From JAJFTV01 sp036825755 (lineage in GTDB: Bacteria; Chloroflexota; Anaerolineae; Anaerolineales; Anaerolineaceae), in contig DAISXR010000025.1 in assembly GCA_036825755.1 (NCBI GenBank), positions 1-37,017 of the forward strand: DNA of 37,017 bases, written 5' to 3'. A program made the position numbers and the translations under genes. Below are positions 24,440 through 32,634 of the stretch, in pieces. The notes beneath the pieces are model-generated. The model did no database searches. It was not told where the DNA came from and worked only from the letters and a program-made list of their open reading frames with translations. Each line of letters opens with the position of its first letter. The first letter of the stretch is position 1.

Positions 24440-25705
24440 TTACACCAGTTCCTGTCCGCGTACCACCGGCCAGCCCTTCTTGATCACCGTATCCACCAGA
24501 TTGGTCGCGAAACGGTACCCCAGGTGACGGTAATCGCTCACATTCAAAATCAATATATCTGCCTGTTTGCCCGGCTCCAGTGAGCCGATGCGTCCTGAAG
24601 CACCCACCGCCGCCGCTGCGTTGATGGTAGCCGCCGCGATGGCCTGCGCCGGGGTGATGCGTAAATACCGGCAAGCCAGTGCAATCACAAACTGCATGCT
24701 TTCGCCCCAGGCTACACCCGGGTTGATATCCGAGGCGATGGCCAGGATCCCGCCGGCATCCAGAATAGCGCGGGCCGGGGTATATTGCTGTTCAGCCAGG
24801 CCAAATGGAGTACAGGGAAGCGCCACTGCCACCGTGTTGCTGCCGCCCAGCGCGTCGATATCAGCCTGGGAGGTCTTCACCAGATGATCCGCTGATATTG
24901 CACCCAGTTCTACCGCCAGGCTGGCGCCGCCCAGATTGTCGAACTCATCCGCGTGCACCTTCAGCGGGAAACCCATTTCCTGCGCTTTCTCAAGAATACG
25001 GCGTGTCTGCGCCAGGCTGAAAGCTCCCGTTTCGCAGAATACATCTACAAACGGCAACGGGCGTCCGGCTGTATTTTCACGCCACCAGTCGCGCACGGCC
25101 GGCAGCATTTCATCACAAATCAGGCGGGTGTACCCGTCCGAATCATCTTTGTATTCGGGTGGAACCGCGTGGGCTCCCATAAACGTGGGGATCATCTCCA
25201 GCGGGCCTTCTGCGTCCAGTTGCAGAATCGCCTGCAGCTCATTCAACTCGGATTGGGTATCCAGACCGTACCCGGTTTTTACCTCGGCGGTGGTGGTGCC
25301 GGTTTTCAGCATGTTCAACGCACGCGCACGGGTCTGAGAGGCCAGCTCATCCACACCGGCTGAACGGGTCTGCCGCACGGTGGAGAGAATACCCATCCCG
25401 GCAGCCAGAATCTCAAGATAGCTTTTGCCCTGCAGCTTGAGTTCAAACTCTTCCGCCCGGTCGCCGGCCCACACCATATGGGTATGCGGATCGACAAAGC
25501 CGGGCATCACTACCCGGTTTTGGGCATCCAGACGCGGCTCGTGCGGATACTTTTTCAGCATATCGATAGAACTGCCGGTCTCCACCACCTGTTCGGCCTG
25601 GATGAGGATCGCTCCGTCAGGTATGATACCCAGCCGGCCCAAATCGGATCCGCGTTGCGGGTCGCCGGCCAGGGTAAGCAATTGGCTTGCGTTGTGAATC
25701 AGCAT
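24440..25705 (-). CDS. hutI: Imidazolonepropionase
   Basis: A 421-residue metal-dependent amidohydrolase that opens 4-imidazolone-5-propanoate to N-formimino-L-glutamate, the third step of histidine degradation. Metal ligands and motifs: DPHTHMVWAG (His74, His76), ILSTVRQTRSAG, GTTTAEVKTGYGL, TFMGAHAVPPEY, DVFCETGAF, KVHADEFDNLGG (His251), ALGAISADHL-like ELGAISADHL and the late ASDINPG Asp. The pattern is specific for HutI. No hutH, hutU or formiminotransferase gene is in the window, so the pathway must be completed elsewhere, or this copy has a different role. AAGGG precedes the ATG. The next gene, an HD phosphohydrolase, begins one base after its stop. Confidence 0.94.
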   Translation of the reverse strand: MLIHNASQLLTLAGDPQRGSDLGRLGIIPDGAILIQAEQVVETGSSIDMLKKYPHEPRLDAQNRVVMPGFVDPHTHMVWAGDRAEEFELKLQGKSYLEILAAGMGILSTVRQTRSAGVDELASQTRARALNMLKTGTTTAEVKTGYGLDTQSELNELQAILQLDAEGPLEMIPTFMGAHAVPPEYKDDSDGYTRLICDEMLPAVRDWWRENTAGRPLPFVDVFCETGAFSLAQTRRILEKAQEMGFPLKVHADEFDNLGGASLAVELGAISADHLVKTSQADIDALGGSNTVAVALPCTPFGLAEQQYTPARAILDAGGILAIASDINPGVAWGESMQFVIALACRYLRITPAQAIAAATINAAAAVGASGRIGSLEPGKQADILILNVSDYRHLGYRFATNLVDTVIKKGWPVVRGQELV

Positions 25706-25747
25706 GATAACGCCCTTATGACTGTATGTTTATTATTTATATGGATG

Positions 25748-25777
25748 ATTATACAGGAGGAAATTCAGGTGCTGCAA
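25748..25777 (-). promoter_or_regulatory. Candidate promoter of hutI
   Basis: Minus strand TTGCAG (25777-25772), 18-bp spacer, TATAAT (25753-25748). The -10 is perfect and the -35 poor. Leader of about 40 nt. It would let hutI be expressed apart from the upstream transporter. Confidence 0.45.
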
Positions 25778-25780
25778 ATC

Positions 25781-26995
25781 TCACCGCTGAGAGGCTGATT
25801 CCAGCACGGGAGACTTGTCCGAAGGGACATCCACCCGGCTCAGGAGGAACAGCGAAATCAACGCCAGCAGACCGGATACCAGAACATTGCCGGAAAATCC
25901 AAAGGCATACAGGGTGGAGGCGATCAATGCTCCAAATCCGCGCCCCGCCGCGTGAGCCGCTACATCATACGCCAGCAAAGTGGCTCGCGCCCGCGGCAGC
26001 ACCTCTGACATGACCGGCAAAAAGCTGACAATCACAAATTCAAAGGAGAGGAAAAACAGAAACAGGCTTGCCATAGCGCTCCATAGCGTCTTCCCGGCGA
26101 AATACAGCAGCACCAGGCTGACCAGGTTGGCGATCAACCCGATGGCCACCGCACGCTTCTTGCCCAGCTTATCGACGAAGATGGCGCTGAGGGTTTCCCC
26201 CAGAAAATCGGCGATGCCGATCAACAGGGCCGCCGCGCCCAGCGCCGCGATCTTGAAGCCAAAACTGTCTTCCAGCCACACTCCAAACACCAGATTGACC
26301 GTCTCGTTGCCGATGTGGAACAACAGGCTGAACAGCAAACCCGCCACCGCGGCGCGGCTTTTCAGAATGGTTTTCAGCCCTGCCAACAGGTTGATCTCCT
26401 GCCCACTGCCGGCTTTGGGACTGGGGATCATGCGGGTGATGAGTGCGAAGGCAATCAGACCGATGGCGGCGAACACTGGAAACGGCGAACGCCAGCCTGC
26501 CCGGCTGATGAGCAGACCCATCAGCGGAACGCCGATCACAAAACTGAGCGACCAGGAAAACTCAAAAATGGCCGCGATACGCCCGCGTACCGCATAGGGC
26601 ACTTGATCTCCCACATAAGCGTGCACGGTGGAGTACATGATGTACAGGCTCAAATAACTGATGCACTGCGTCACCAGGAACACCGCATACGTGGGAAAGA
26701 AATACAAAACCGCGTTGGCCAGTGTGAACAGCGCCATGGCCAGTAACATGCCAAACTTGCGCCCTCTCCGTTCAACCGAGGGGGCGATAAACGGCGTGCA
26801 TACGGCGGTAAACGAACGCGCCGACATTACCAGTGAGATGCCTGCCAGATCCACACCCAGCCCTCGCGCGAAAACCGCCAAAAACGGGTACACCATGCGG
26901 TTGGCTGTGTTGAAGGTGGTACGCGTGGCCGTTAACAGCAGCACCTGCGGCAGAATCCGCTGGCTCTGGCTGCGGGCATCAGTAGACGTGCTCAT
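25781..26995 (-). CDS. Major facilitator superfamily transporter
   Basis: A 404-residue protein with about twelve hydrophobic segments and a polar N-terminus, of the major facilitator superfamily. Typical elements are the loop SVERRGRKFGMLLAMALF after the second helix (family RxGRR-like motif), VPYAVRGRIAAIFEF in the central loop, and VDKLGKKRAVAIGLIANL in the second half, echoing the loop 2-3 motif. Substrate and direction unknown; drug or metabolite export is the usual role of such small MFS proteins. Its ATG overlaps the stop of the DUF952 gene by 4 nt (ATGA), so the two are coupled. Confidence 0.9.
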   Translation of the reverse strand: MSTSTDARSQSQRILPQVLLLTATRTTFNTANRMVYPFLAVFARGLGVDLAGISLVMSARSFTAVCTPFIAPSVERRGRKFGMLLAMALFTLANAVLYFFPTYAVFLVTQCISYLSLYIMYSTVHAYVGDQVPYAVRGRIAAIFEFSWSLSFVIGVPLMGLLISRAGWRSPFPVFAAIGLIAFALITRMIPSPKAGSGQEINLLAGLKTILKSRAAVAGLLFSLLFHIGNETVNLVFGVWLEDSFGFKIAALGAAALLIGIADFLGETLSAIFVDKLGKKRAVAIGLIANLVSLVLLYFAGKTLWSAMASLFLFFLSFEFVIVSFLPVMSEVLPRARATLLAYDVAAHAAGRGFGALIASTLYAFGFSGNVLVSGLLALISLFLLSRVDVPSDKSPVLESASQR

Positions 26996-27318
26996 ACGCC
27001 GTCCGGGTCAAAGTCAGTCATATCCACCACCGCGTCGATATTGAGCGGCCCGTACAGGTGAGGGAAAGATTCCCCCACATCAGCAGCCTGTTCCACACGG
27101 AGTTCAGCGCGCAGGAGCGCGGGATCAATCCACAGCAACACCAGCCCGCTTTGACCGGCATAGAAACGCCGCCCGGTAGCAGCCGTCTGATGCGGATAGG
27201 AGAAATGGATAAAACCCTCCTGCTGCAATGAAGGGGGCTGGTAGCCCCCTTCCTGTATGGCAGTTTCCCACACCTGGCGTGAGACAATATGACAGATCAA
27301 CGAACCCGTTCGTGCCAT
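26992..27318 (-). CDS. DUF952 family protein
   Basis: A protein of 108 residues (from ATG 27318) matching DUF952: SLICHIVSRQVWETAIQEGGY, SLQQEGFIHFSY, FYAGQSGLVLLWIDPALL and FPHLYGPLNIDAVVDM are the recognised blocks. Function of the family is not established; some members resemble ADP-ribosyltransferase-like folds. The start is uncertain. ATG 27318 lies within the last codons of the epimerase gene, while TTG 27300 would overlap that gene's stop by four bases (TTGA), give 102 aa and begin exactly where family members usually begin (M-I-x-H-I-V). The frame further upstream is only a shadow of the epimerase gene. Confidence 0.82.
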   Translation of the reverse strand: MARTGSLICHIVSRQVWETAIQEGGYQPPSLQQEGFIHFSYPHQTAATGRRFYAGQSGLVLLWIDPALLRAELRVEQAADVGESFPHLYGPLNIDAVVDMTDFDPDGV

Positions 27319-28295
27319 GCCTTCAGTACCTTTGCTTCCTTTTCCGGTGAGATACCGGCTTTCAGTTGATAGTCCGCCGGGCGGGTTTGCGCGAAGGCCA
27401 ACGTATCGCGCACGATCTCCGACAAGGGTCGGAAGGTCAACCCGTTTTTCACTGCTTTTCGCACGCTCACCTGCATCAGGGCGGGTCCCAGCTCCGGAAT
27501 ACCCTCCGGAATCCACATGGGCAGTTCCATCCAAGGCCCTACTTCCTGCTGCATGAGGAAGGGATCCGGCACATAGGTGAAGCGGGCATCGCTGCCGATG
27601 GTTTCCTTGCAGGTAACCAGGAATTCCCCCATTTCAAAGGGCTGCTCCGGTCCGGTAGCGTTGAAAATGCCGGTGGTGCCTTTCTCGGCCATGCGGATGT
27701 TCCACTCGGCCAGGTCGCGCGCGTCGATAATCTGTGATTTGTATTCAGCGCTCGGTGATAACACTTCACCGCCGCGGGCTACACGCACGGGCCAGTAGGT
27801 AAACCGGTCGGTGGGATCATGGGGTCCCACAATCAACCCGGGGCGGATGACCAGTACTTTTCCGGGCAGCACGTCTTCAGCCGCCTGCTCGCTCAAAGCC
27901 TTGAGCGCGCCGTAGTAGGTCATAAATTCTTCAGAGGTTTTGTCTTCCACCTGAGCCAGCGGGGCATCTTCGGTGGTACCGACTTCATTTGTTTCGGCAT
28001 AGACAGAAATGGTGGAGATAAAGGTGTAATGCCCCACCGAGCCGGCCAGCGCTTCGGTAACAAGCCGGACTGCGCGGGGAAAATATCCGCTGGTGTCGAT
28101 GACCGCATCCCAGGTGCGGCCTTTCAGCGCACTCGCATCCACGGTGCGATCACCGGTGATTTTTTCAACCTGCGGATACAGCTCTGGATTGGAGATCCCA
28201 CGATTAAAAAGTGTCACGTCATGACCGGCAGCCAACGCTGCATCGACTGCAGCCCGCCCAAGAAACCTGGTTCCCCCGATGATCAGGATTTTCAT
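27297..28295 (-). CDS. NAD-dependent epimerase/dehydratase (extended SDR)
   Basis: A 332-residue Rossmann protein of the extended short-chain dehydrogenase/reductase group. MKILIIGGTRFLG is the nucleotide-binding motif (the GGTRFLG form often seen in the plastid CSP41-like and isoflavone-reductase-like branches), FNRG ends the second strand and points to NADP or NAD preference, and the catalytic Tyr-x-x-x-Lys is YGALK at Tyr128-Lys132 preceded by STISVYAET. Substrate unknown; a nucleotide sugar is possible. ATG 28295 follows GGAG by 8 nt. Downstream it overlaps DUF952. Confidence 0.9.
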   Translation of the reverse strand: MKILIIGGTRFLGRAAVDAALAAGHDVTLFNRGISNPELYPQVEKITGDRTVDASALKGRTWDAVIDTSGYFPRAVRLVTEALAGSVGHYTFISTISVYAETNEVGTTEDAPLAQVEDKTSEEFMTYYGALKALSEQAAEDVLPGKVLVIRPGLIVGPHDPTDRFTYWPVRVARGGEVLSPSAEYKSQIIDARDLAEWNIRMAEKGTTGIFNATGPEQPFEMGEFLVTCKETIGSDARFTYVPDPFLMQQEVGPWMELPMWIPEGIPELGPALMQVSVRKAVKNGLTFRPLSEIVRDTLAFAQTRPADYQLKAGISPEKEAKVLKAWHERVR

Positions 28296-28324
28296 GCCAT
28301 TTCTCCTATGGATAAAGTTGTTCA

Positions 28325-28371
28325 ATGCGTTGAAAAAAAAGAAAACAACCCCCCGGTGATCCGGTTTGGGT
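28325..28371 (-). terminator. Probable terminator after the LOG gene
   Basis: On the minus strand ACCC-AAA-CCGG-ATCA-CCGG-G-GGGT (28371-28348) folds into a stem with a small internal loop, followed by TTTTCTTTTTTTT. The stem is imperfect but the T-tract is strong. Confidence 0.6.
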
Positions 28372-28382
28372 ACAACACGTAA

Positions 28383-29039
28383 TTACTTTCCGGTAAGCCC
28401 GGTCTTTTCAACCCCTGGAAGCTTGGTGTCAAGCCTGTGATGATGATTATACTCGTCGGTTTTCTTCAATGCAGACGCAATCTTGTCATCATCAGGCGGC
28501 CGGTACTGCAGGAAACGCTGCAGCAGCGAAACCGGTGAATCATCCCAAAGCACCATGTCGAAATACGTCTTACTGATGAACCCCTGCTGCTGAACCTGCT
28601 GCAGGAACGCAATCAGATGGTCATAATACCCCGCAATGTTGAGAAAACCGCACGGCTTCTGATGATAACCAAGCTGCGCCCAGGTGATCACCTCAAAGAT
28701 CTCTTCCATGGTGCCATACCCGCCCGGAAGAGCGATAAAGGCATCTACCAGGGAGGCCATATGAGCCTTGCGCTCGTGCATGTCACCCACGATGCGCACA
28801 TCTGCCAGCCCATAGTTTTCAATGCCGCGTTCCACCATGGCGCGCGGGATTACCCCGATCACCTCGCCGCCGGCTTCAATGGCTGCCCGCGATACAGCGC
28901 CCATCAACCCGAGCACACTCCCGCCGTACACCAGCGTGATTTTTTCCCGGGCCAGCAGAGTACCCAGTTCTTCGGCTGCCCGCATGAATATGGGGTTCAC
29001 CCCCGGGCTTGACCCGCAAAAGACGCAAATACTTTTCAT
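28383..29039 (-). CDS. LOG family protein (cytokinin-activating type phosphoribohydrolase)
   Basis: A 218-residue Rossmann protein of the LOG/TIGR00730 family, which removes ribose 5-phosphate from nucleotide monophosphates (cytokinin riboside 5'-monophosphate in plants; AMP or related nucleotides in bacteria). Motifs: SICVFCGSSPG at the N-terminus, YGGSVLGLMG, the Arg-Lys pair in MHERKAHM (90-91) and the diagnostic PGGYGTMEE (105-113). These are the substrate and catalytic residues. A polar C-terminal tail of about 25 residues is longer than usual. ATG 29039 starts the family alignment exactly. It stands first in the minus-strand cluster but is separated from the epimerase by a probable terminator. 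Confidence 0.92.
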   Translation of the reverse strand: MKSICVFCGSSPGVNPIFMRAAEELGTLLAREKITLVYGGSVLGLMGAVSRAAIEAGGEVIGVIPRAMVERGIENYGLADVRIVGDMHERKAHMASLVDAFIALPGGYGTMEEIFEVITWAQLGYHQKPCGFLNIAGYYDHLIAFLQQVQQQGFISKTYFDMVLWDDSPVSLLQRFLQYRPPDDDKIASALKKTDEYNHHHRLDTKLPGVEKTGLTGK

Positions 29040-29216
29040 GGTTGTGTGCTTTCCCTCTCGGATGGGTTTCTGCCGCCGCATCGACCGTTCTGCCCGGCGG
29101 CTGTCTGTTCAATATTGTATAGCATATCTAGCCGAATATATCGGCCAATTTGGAGGTATTTTTTTAAATGATTTTTCGCCCGCCGGATTACAATAAAGAG
29201 GGGGTATTGAGACCTG

Positions 29217-29555
29217 ATGAAACTTGAAACATTTCCATCCGTTTTTCCGAAGCTGGAAACCGCCAGATTGGTGCTGCGTCAGCCCATGAGCAGCGATGAA
29301 GTTATGATCTATGCGCTGTACCGTGACCCGGAAACCGTGCGCTATATCATGCAGCCGATCGAAACCCGTGCGGAGGCCACAGAAATCTTGCGCTCGTACA
29401 TGGCCGATTTCACCAACCANNNNNNNNNNNNNNNNNNNNNNNNNNNNNNNNNNNNNNNNNNNNNNNNNNNNNNNNNNNNNNNNNNNNNNNNNNNNNNNNN
29501 NNNNNNNNNNNNNNNNNNNTTCATCAAAATAGCCGCGGTTTTTCGGTCGGAGTGA
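29217..29555 (+). CDS. GNAT acetyltransferase (RimJ/RimL-like), interrupted by an assembly gap
   Basis: The first 67 residues before the gap read LETARLVLRQPMSSDEVMIYALYRDPETVRYIM, the clear N-terminal signature of RimJ/RimL-type acetyltransferases. After 100 N one frame continues FIKIAAVFRSE then TGA at 29553-29555, a plausible but unproven C-terminus; the acetyl-CoA motif is inside the gap. The usual family length is about 170-190 residues, so the real gap must be longer than 100 bases. GAGGGGG lies 12 nt before the ATG, rather far. Confidence 0.62.
   Translation: MKLETFPSVFPKLETARLVLRQPMSSDEVMIYALYRDPETVRYIMQPIETRAEATEILRSYMADFTNXXXXXXXXXXXXXXXXXXXXXXXXXXXXXXXXXXFIKIAAVFRSE
29420..29519. 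other. Assembly gap (100 N)
   Basis: Exactly 100 N. It hides the core of a RimJ/RimL-like acetyltransferase; real length unknown. Confidence 0.95.
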
Positions 29556-29607
29556 CTTTCACAGGCGCTGACAGGAACAATGACAGCGCCATGATCAATT
29601 TGTTCAA

Positions 29608-29616
29608 TGATATAAT
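29608..29616 (+). promoter_or_regulatory. Extended -10 promoter of mntP
   Basis: TGATATAAT, a perfect TGn-TATAAT extended -10 element. The leader to ATG 29655 is only about 30 nt, so there is no room for the manganese riboswitch (yybP-ykoY) often found before mntP. Confidence 0.6.
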
Positions 29617-29654
29617 TTGCTCTCTTGTAACCTTTCCTGGAGAGACGTTTTTAC

Positions 29655-30224
29655 ATGATGACTTTTGCCACCACATTTTTCATTGCCCTGGGTCTGGCAA
29701 TGGATTGTTTTGCCGTGTCATTGGGGATTGGCACCTGTCCGGTCAAACTGAACCGGCGTTTGATCTTCAGAGTGATCTGGCATTTTGGGCTTTTTCAGGG
29801 CGGCATGACGCTGATCGGCTGGCTGGTTGGCAGCACCGTGGTGGATCTGATTGCCAATGTGGATCACTGGATCGCCTTCTCGCTGTTGGTGTGGGTGGGC
29901 GCTCGCATGATCATCTCCGGTCTGAAAAAAGGGGATGAAGACTGCTACTCGGAAGACCCATCGCGCGGTAAATCGCTGGTGATGCTCTCGGTTGCTACCA
30001 GTATCGACGCGCTGGCGGTGGGTTTGAGCCTGGCTCTCATGCAGGTGAAGATTATCGAATCGGCGCTGCTGATTGGCGTTACCTCGTCTGTGCTGTCATT
30101 CATCGGCCTCATCCTGGGCGACCGGCTGAGCCAGCGCTTTGGCAAGGGCATGGAAGTGCTGGGCGGAGCGGTGCTCATTTTCATCGGTCTCCGTATTGTA
30201 TTCACCCACCTCTTCCCGGGGTAA
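29655..30224 (+). CDS. mntP: Manganese efflux pump MntP
   Basis: A 189-residue six-helix membrane protein of the MntP family, exporting Mn2+ when it is in excess. The two repeat signatures are seen: LGLAMDCFAVSLGIG (Asp17; the usual Ala of AMDAFAVS is Cys) in the first half and SVATSIDALAVGLSLALMQV in the second, each carrying the conserved aspartate that faces the ion path. GGAGAG at 29639-29644 is 10 nt before ATG 29655. The gene is a single unit with its own promoter and terminator. No manganese sensor is nearby. Confidence 0.92.
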   Translation: MMTFATTFFIALGLAMDCFAVSLGIGTCPVKLNRRLIFRVIWHFGLFQGGMTLIGWLVGSTVVDLIANVDHWIAFSLLVWVGARMIISGLKKGDEDCYSEDPSRGKSLVMLSVATSIDALAVGLSLALMQVKIIESALLIGVTSSVLSFIGLILGDRLSQRFGKGMEVLGGAVLIFIGLRIVFTHLFPG

Positions 30225-30258
30225 ATCCGCATCATCATCCAGTTCCATATTTCAAATC

Positions 30259-30287
30259 AACCGGTCTTCATCAAAAGGCCGGTTTTT
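30259..30287 (+). terminator. Intrinsic terminator of mntP
   Basis: AACCGGTCTT (30259-30268) pairs with AAGGCCGGTT (30275-30284), 10 bp with one G-U, loop CATCAA, T-run 30283-30287. Confidence 0.85.
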
Positions 30288-30344
30288 GTTCGTCACTGTT
30301 AAGGAAAACCAGCGGCCGATGAACCTCCCCGGCGCAGTTTTCGA

Positions 30345-30350
30345 TATAAT
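30345..30350 (+). promoter_or_regulatory. Candidate -10 element of the AlkD-like gene
   Basis: TATAAT, 57 nt before ATG 30408, in the space after the mntP terminator. No clear -35. Confidence 0.4.
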
Positions 30351-30407
30351 GAGCCTGGGGATTACTGGAGTGTTCTCACAACAGTCACTTCACAGGAGTT
30401 GATATCA

Positions 30408-31115
30408 ATGAACAATCTGGATGAAGTCCTGCAAACCCTGCACAACCTGGCCGATCCTTCTCAACTGGAGGGGATGGCCCGGTTTGGTATGACCACCAGA
30501 TCCAGGCTGGGGCTGAGCATGCCGCAACTGCGCGGTCTCGCGAAGAAGATCGGCATCAACCACCCGCTGGCGCTGGAGCTGTGGCAGACCGGCCTGGCAG
30601 AAGCGCGTATCCTGGCCGGCATGACCGCCGACCCGCGCCAGCTCACACCGGAACAGGCGGATGCCTGGGTACAGGATCTGGATTCATGGGATGTGTGCGA
30701 CCAGTTGTGCATGAACCTGCTGGAACGTGTGCCGTACCGGGTTGAAAGAATCAACCAGTGGGCAGCACAGGATGCGGAATTTGTGAGACGGGCTGCTTTC
30801 GCGTTAATCGCCTGCCTGGCGTGGCATGACCGTCAGGCCCCGGACAGCTTTTTCACCGGTTTGTTCCCGCTCATCGAACAGGCAGCCGCAGATCCGCGCA
30901 ATTATGTCCGCAAGGCGGTCAGTTGGGCGCTGCGCAATATCGGTAAACGCAACCGGTATCTGAATGAACAGGCGGTACAGCTTGCGGAACAAATCGGTCA
31001 GCAGGAGACCCGGTCAGCACGCTGGATCGCAGCGGATGTACTGCGCGAACTGCAGGATGAAAAAACCCGGGCCAGGCTGCAGAAAAGATCCTCTGCAGAA
31101 CCTAACCCGGGGTGA
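30408..31115 (+). CDS. DNA alkylation repair protein (AlkD/AlkC HEAT-repeat glycosylase)
   Basis: A 235-residue all-helical protein of the DNA alkylation repair family, whose members excise 3- and 7-alkylated purines without base flipping. SMPQLRGLAKKIG in the first third is the family opening; LDSWDVCDQL gives Trp94 and Asp98, the spacing of the catalytic pair known in AlkD (Trp109, Asp113); WALRNIGKRNRYLNEQAV and SARWIAADVLREL supply the later conserved positions. ATG 30408 has AGGAG at 30394-30398, 9 nt upstream. Converges with the MATE gene, with only 19 nt between stops and no clear terminator. Confidence 0.9.
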   Translation: MNNLDEVLQTLHNLADPSQLEGMARFGMTTRSRLGLSMPQLRGLAKKIGINHPLALELWQTGLAEARILAGMTADPRQLTPEQADAWVQDLDSWDVCDQLCMNLLERVPYRVERINQWAAQDAEFVRRAAFALIACLAWHDRQAPDSFFTGLFPLIEQAAADPRNYVRKAVSWALRNIGKRNRYLNEQAVQLAEQIGQQETRSARWIAADVLRELQDEKTRARLQKRSSAEPNPG

Positions 31116-31134
31116 GTTAAAAAATACCTGGAGC

Positions 31135-32379
31135 CTATCTCGCTTCTTCAGCCACCGGAAGCTCGGTCGGCAGATCGAACCCCTGTACCAGGTTGTTGAT
31201 CCAACGGCGTGAAAACACGCGCCGCATCCCGATGGCAGCTTTCACCAGCTCATCACTGAGCGCCAGCAGATATACATAATAGACCGGCAGATGGAAGACA
31301 AAACTGCCCAGCAGCGCCAGCGGCACGCCAATCCCCCACATGGAGAACAACTCCAGCAGCAAGCCGTAGCGGGTATCACCGCCGCTGCGCAGAATGCCCA
31401 CAAAGATGATCATGTTGGCACCTTTCACCCACATAGCCAACCCGCTGATGGTGAGGATACTGACCGCGAATGACTTGGANNNNNNNNNNNNNNNNNNNNN
31501 NNNNNNNNNNNNNNNNNNNNNNNNNNNNNNNNNNNNNNNNNNNNNNNNNNNNNNNNNNNNNNNNNNNNNNNNNNNNNNNGTCCCGATATGGGCATAGATA
31601 GCTGAATAAGTCGTGATCCCCAGCGACCACATGGTTTCATTCAGCACCACCGGCAGCGTGGTTTTGAAGAACCGCTTCAGGAAAGAGAAATCGACCCGGA
31701 ACATCTGACTGAAGGTAGCTGCCAGCGGAGTTCTGCCGGCATAGGTGAGTACGATCATCAGGGTGAACTCGACGGAACGGGAGATCATGGTGGCGATGGC
31801 CGCGCCTTGCACACTCAGCGCCGGAAAGCCCAGGTGCCCGCCGATCAACAGGAAGTTAAGGCTGGTTTTGAGCCCCAACGCCAAAATACTGACATAAATG
31901 GGCAATTTCACGTTACGGGTGCTGCGATGGATCATCGCAAAGACGTATGAGATCACCCAGAATGGATAAAATAACCCAATCTGGCGTAAATATCCGGCCC
32001 CCAGGTTGATTACCGCTTCATCACGGGTATAAATCGACAGTGCGGTGGTGGGAAAAAACACCGCGATCGCCAAAAATACCAGGCTGATCAGGAAGCCGAT
32101 CAACAGACTGATGCCCAACACCTTGCGCAAATTGGGGATATCTTTTTTGCCCCAATACTGCGCCGCAAAGATGGCGCCGCCGCTGGAAATACCAAACGTT
32201 ACCATGCCCAGCACAAAGCTGATTTCATTGGCCAGCCCCACCCCGGCCACCGAGGTGTCTCCCAACTGACCAATCATCATCACATCCACCATGTTCAAGC
32301 CATTGGAGATAAAGTTCTGCAGGGCAATGGGGATGGCAATGGTTAATAGCGTCTTCCAATATATTTTGTCGCGAAACAT
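31135..32379 (-). CDS. MATE family efflux transporter, interrupted by an assembly gap
   Basis: A multidrug and toxic compound extrusion family transporter, exporting cationic or other small molecules with H+ or Na+. The N-terminal part (from ATG 32379) shows IAIPIALQNFISNGLNMVDVMMIGQLGD, the classic MATE first-helix signature; the C-terminal part shows FVGILRSGGDTRYGLLLELFSMWGIGVPLA, the matching second-half signature. Both sides read in the same frame across 100 N, but MATE proteins need roughly 75 residues there, so the true gap is longer (still compatible with frame). GAGG lies 6 nt before the ATG. A long structured leader with an intrinsic terminator precedes it. Confidence 0.9.
   Translation of the reverse strand: MFRDKIYWKTLLTIAIPIALQNFISNGLNMVDVMMIGQLGDTSVAGVGLANEISFVLGMVTFGISSGGAIFAAQYWGKKDIPNLRKVLGISLLIGFLISLVFLAIAVFFPTTALSIYTRDEAVINLGAGYLRQIGLFYPFWVISYVFAMIHRSTRNVKLPIYVSILALGLKTSLNFLLIGGHLGFPALSVQGAAIATMISRSVEFTLMIVLTYAGRTPLAATFSQMFRVDFSFLKRFFKTTLPVVLNETMWSLGITTYSAIYAHIGXXXXXXXXXXXXXXXXXXXXXXXXXXXXXXXXXXSKSFAVSILTISGLAMWVKGANMIIFVGILRSGGDTRYGLLLELFSMWGIGVPLALLGSFVFHLPVYYVYLLALSDELVKAAIGMRRVFSRRWINNLVQGFDLPTELPVAEEAR
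31480..31579. other. Assembly gap (100 N)
   Basis: Exactly 100 N within the MATE gene. Conserved MATE sequence is missing on a scale larger than 100 bases. Confidence 0.95.
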
Positions 32380-32471
32380 AAAATCCTCACCCAAATGAAA
32401 ATCAACGAAGCGAAACCGGCAGTGGGACCTGCAAGTCTTCGCAAGAGTGGCTGAAATGATTCTTTCAGCGG

Positions 32472-32504
32472 AAAAGAAAAACCGCAGAAGGGAGGCGTCT
32501 GCGG
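32472..32504 (-). terminator. Intrinsic terminator inside the MATE leader
   Basis: On the minus strand CCGCAGA (32504-32498) and TCTGCGG (32488-32482) form a 7-bp stem with a 9-nt loop, followed by TTTTTCTTTT. It sits 93 nt upstream of the MATE start and about 125 nt after the predicted transcription start. No gene lies before it on this strand within the leader, so its likely role is premature termination of the MATE transcript. Confidence 0.85.
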
Positions 32505-32628
32505 CTGGTTATCTGCATCGAATGCAAAGCCAAATCACGTCAGGAGACGGTCAGAACGCCTGTACTGAATTGTAGAGACCCATCTGTTTCATCCATGCAG
32601 TGATTTGTCCTTTCCATATCAAAATCAG
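32482..32628 (-). ncRNA. Candidate riboswitch or attenuator in the MATE leader
   Basis: Seen on the minus strand from the predicted start near 32628: CAAATCAC (32607-32600) pairs with GTGATTTG (32538-32531), an 8-bp perfect stem enclosing 61 nt. Inside it TCAG-T-AC (32568-32562) pairs with GT-T-CTGA (32557-32551) around AGGC. GGCGTTCTG (32560-32552) can instead pair with CAGACGCC (32501-32494), which is part of the 5' arm and loop of the terminator, so it could act as antiterminator. TGCAT/ATGCA (32526-32522 with 32518-32514) competes with CTGCAT (32600-32595). The sequence does not match a class I recognise. Function (ligand-sensing, leader peptide or other) is inference. Confidence 0.5.
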
Positions 32629-32634
32629 CATGTC

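Noticed and set aside
32570..32620. GATATGG and GTCTCTAC in the MATE leader resemble conserved loops of purine riboswitches
   Set aside because: The two pieces are separated by 33 nt instead of the few of the purine aptamer P2 arm, the UAUA junction and CCGUAAA loop are not in the right places, and no P1 closes around them. The resemblance is probably chance.
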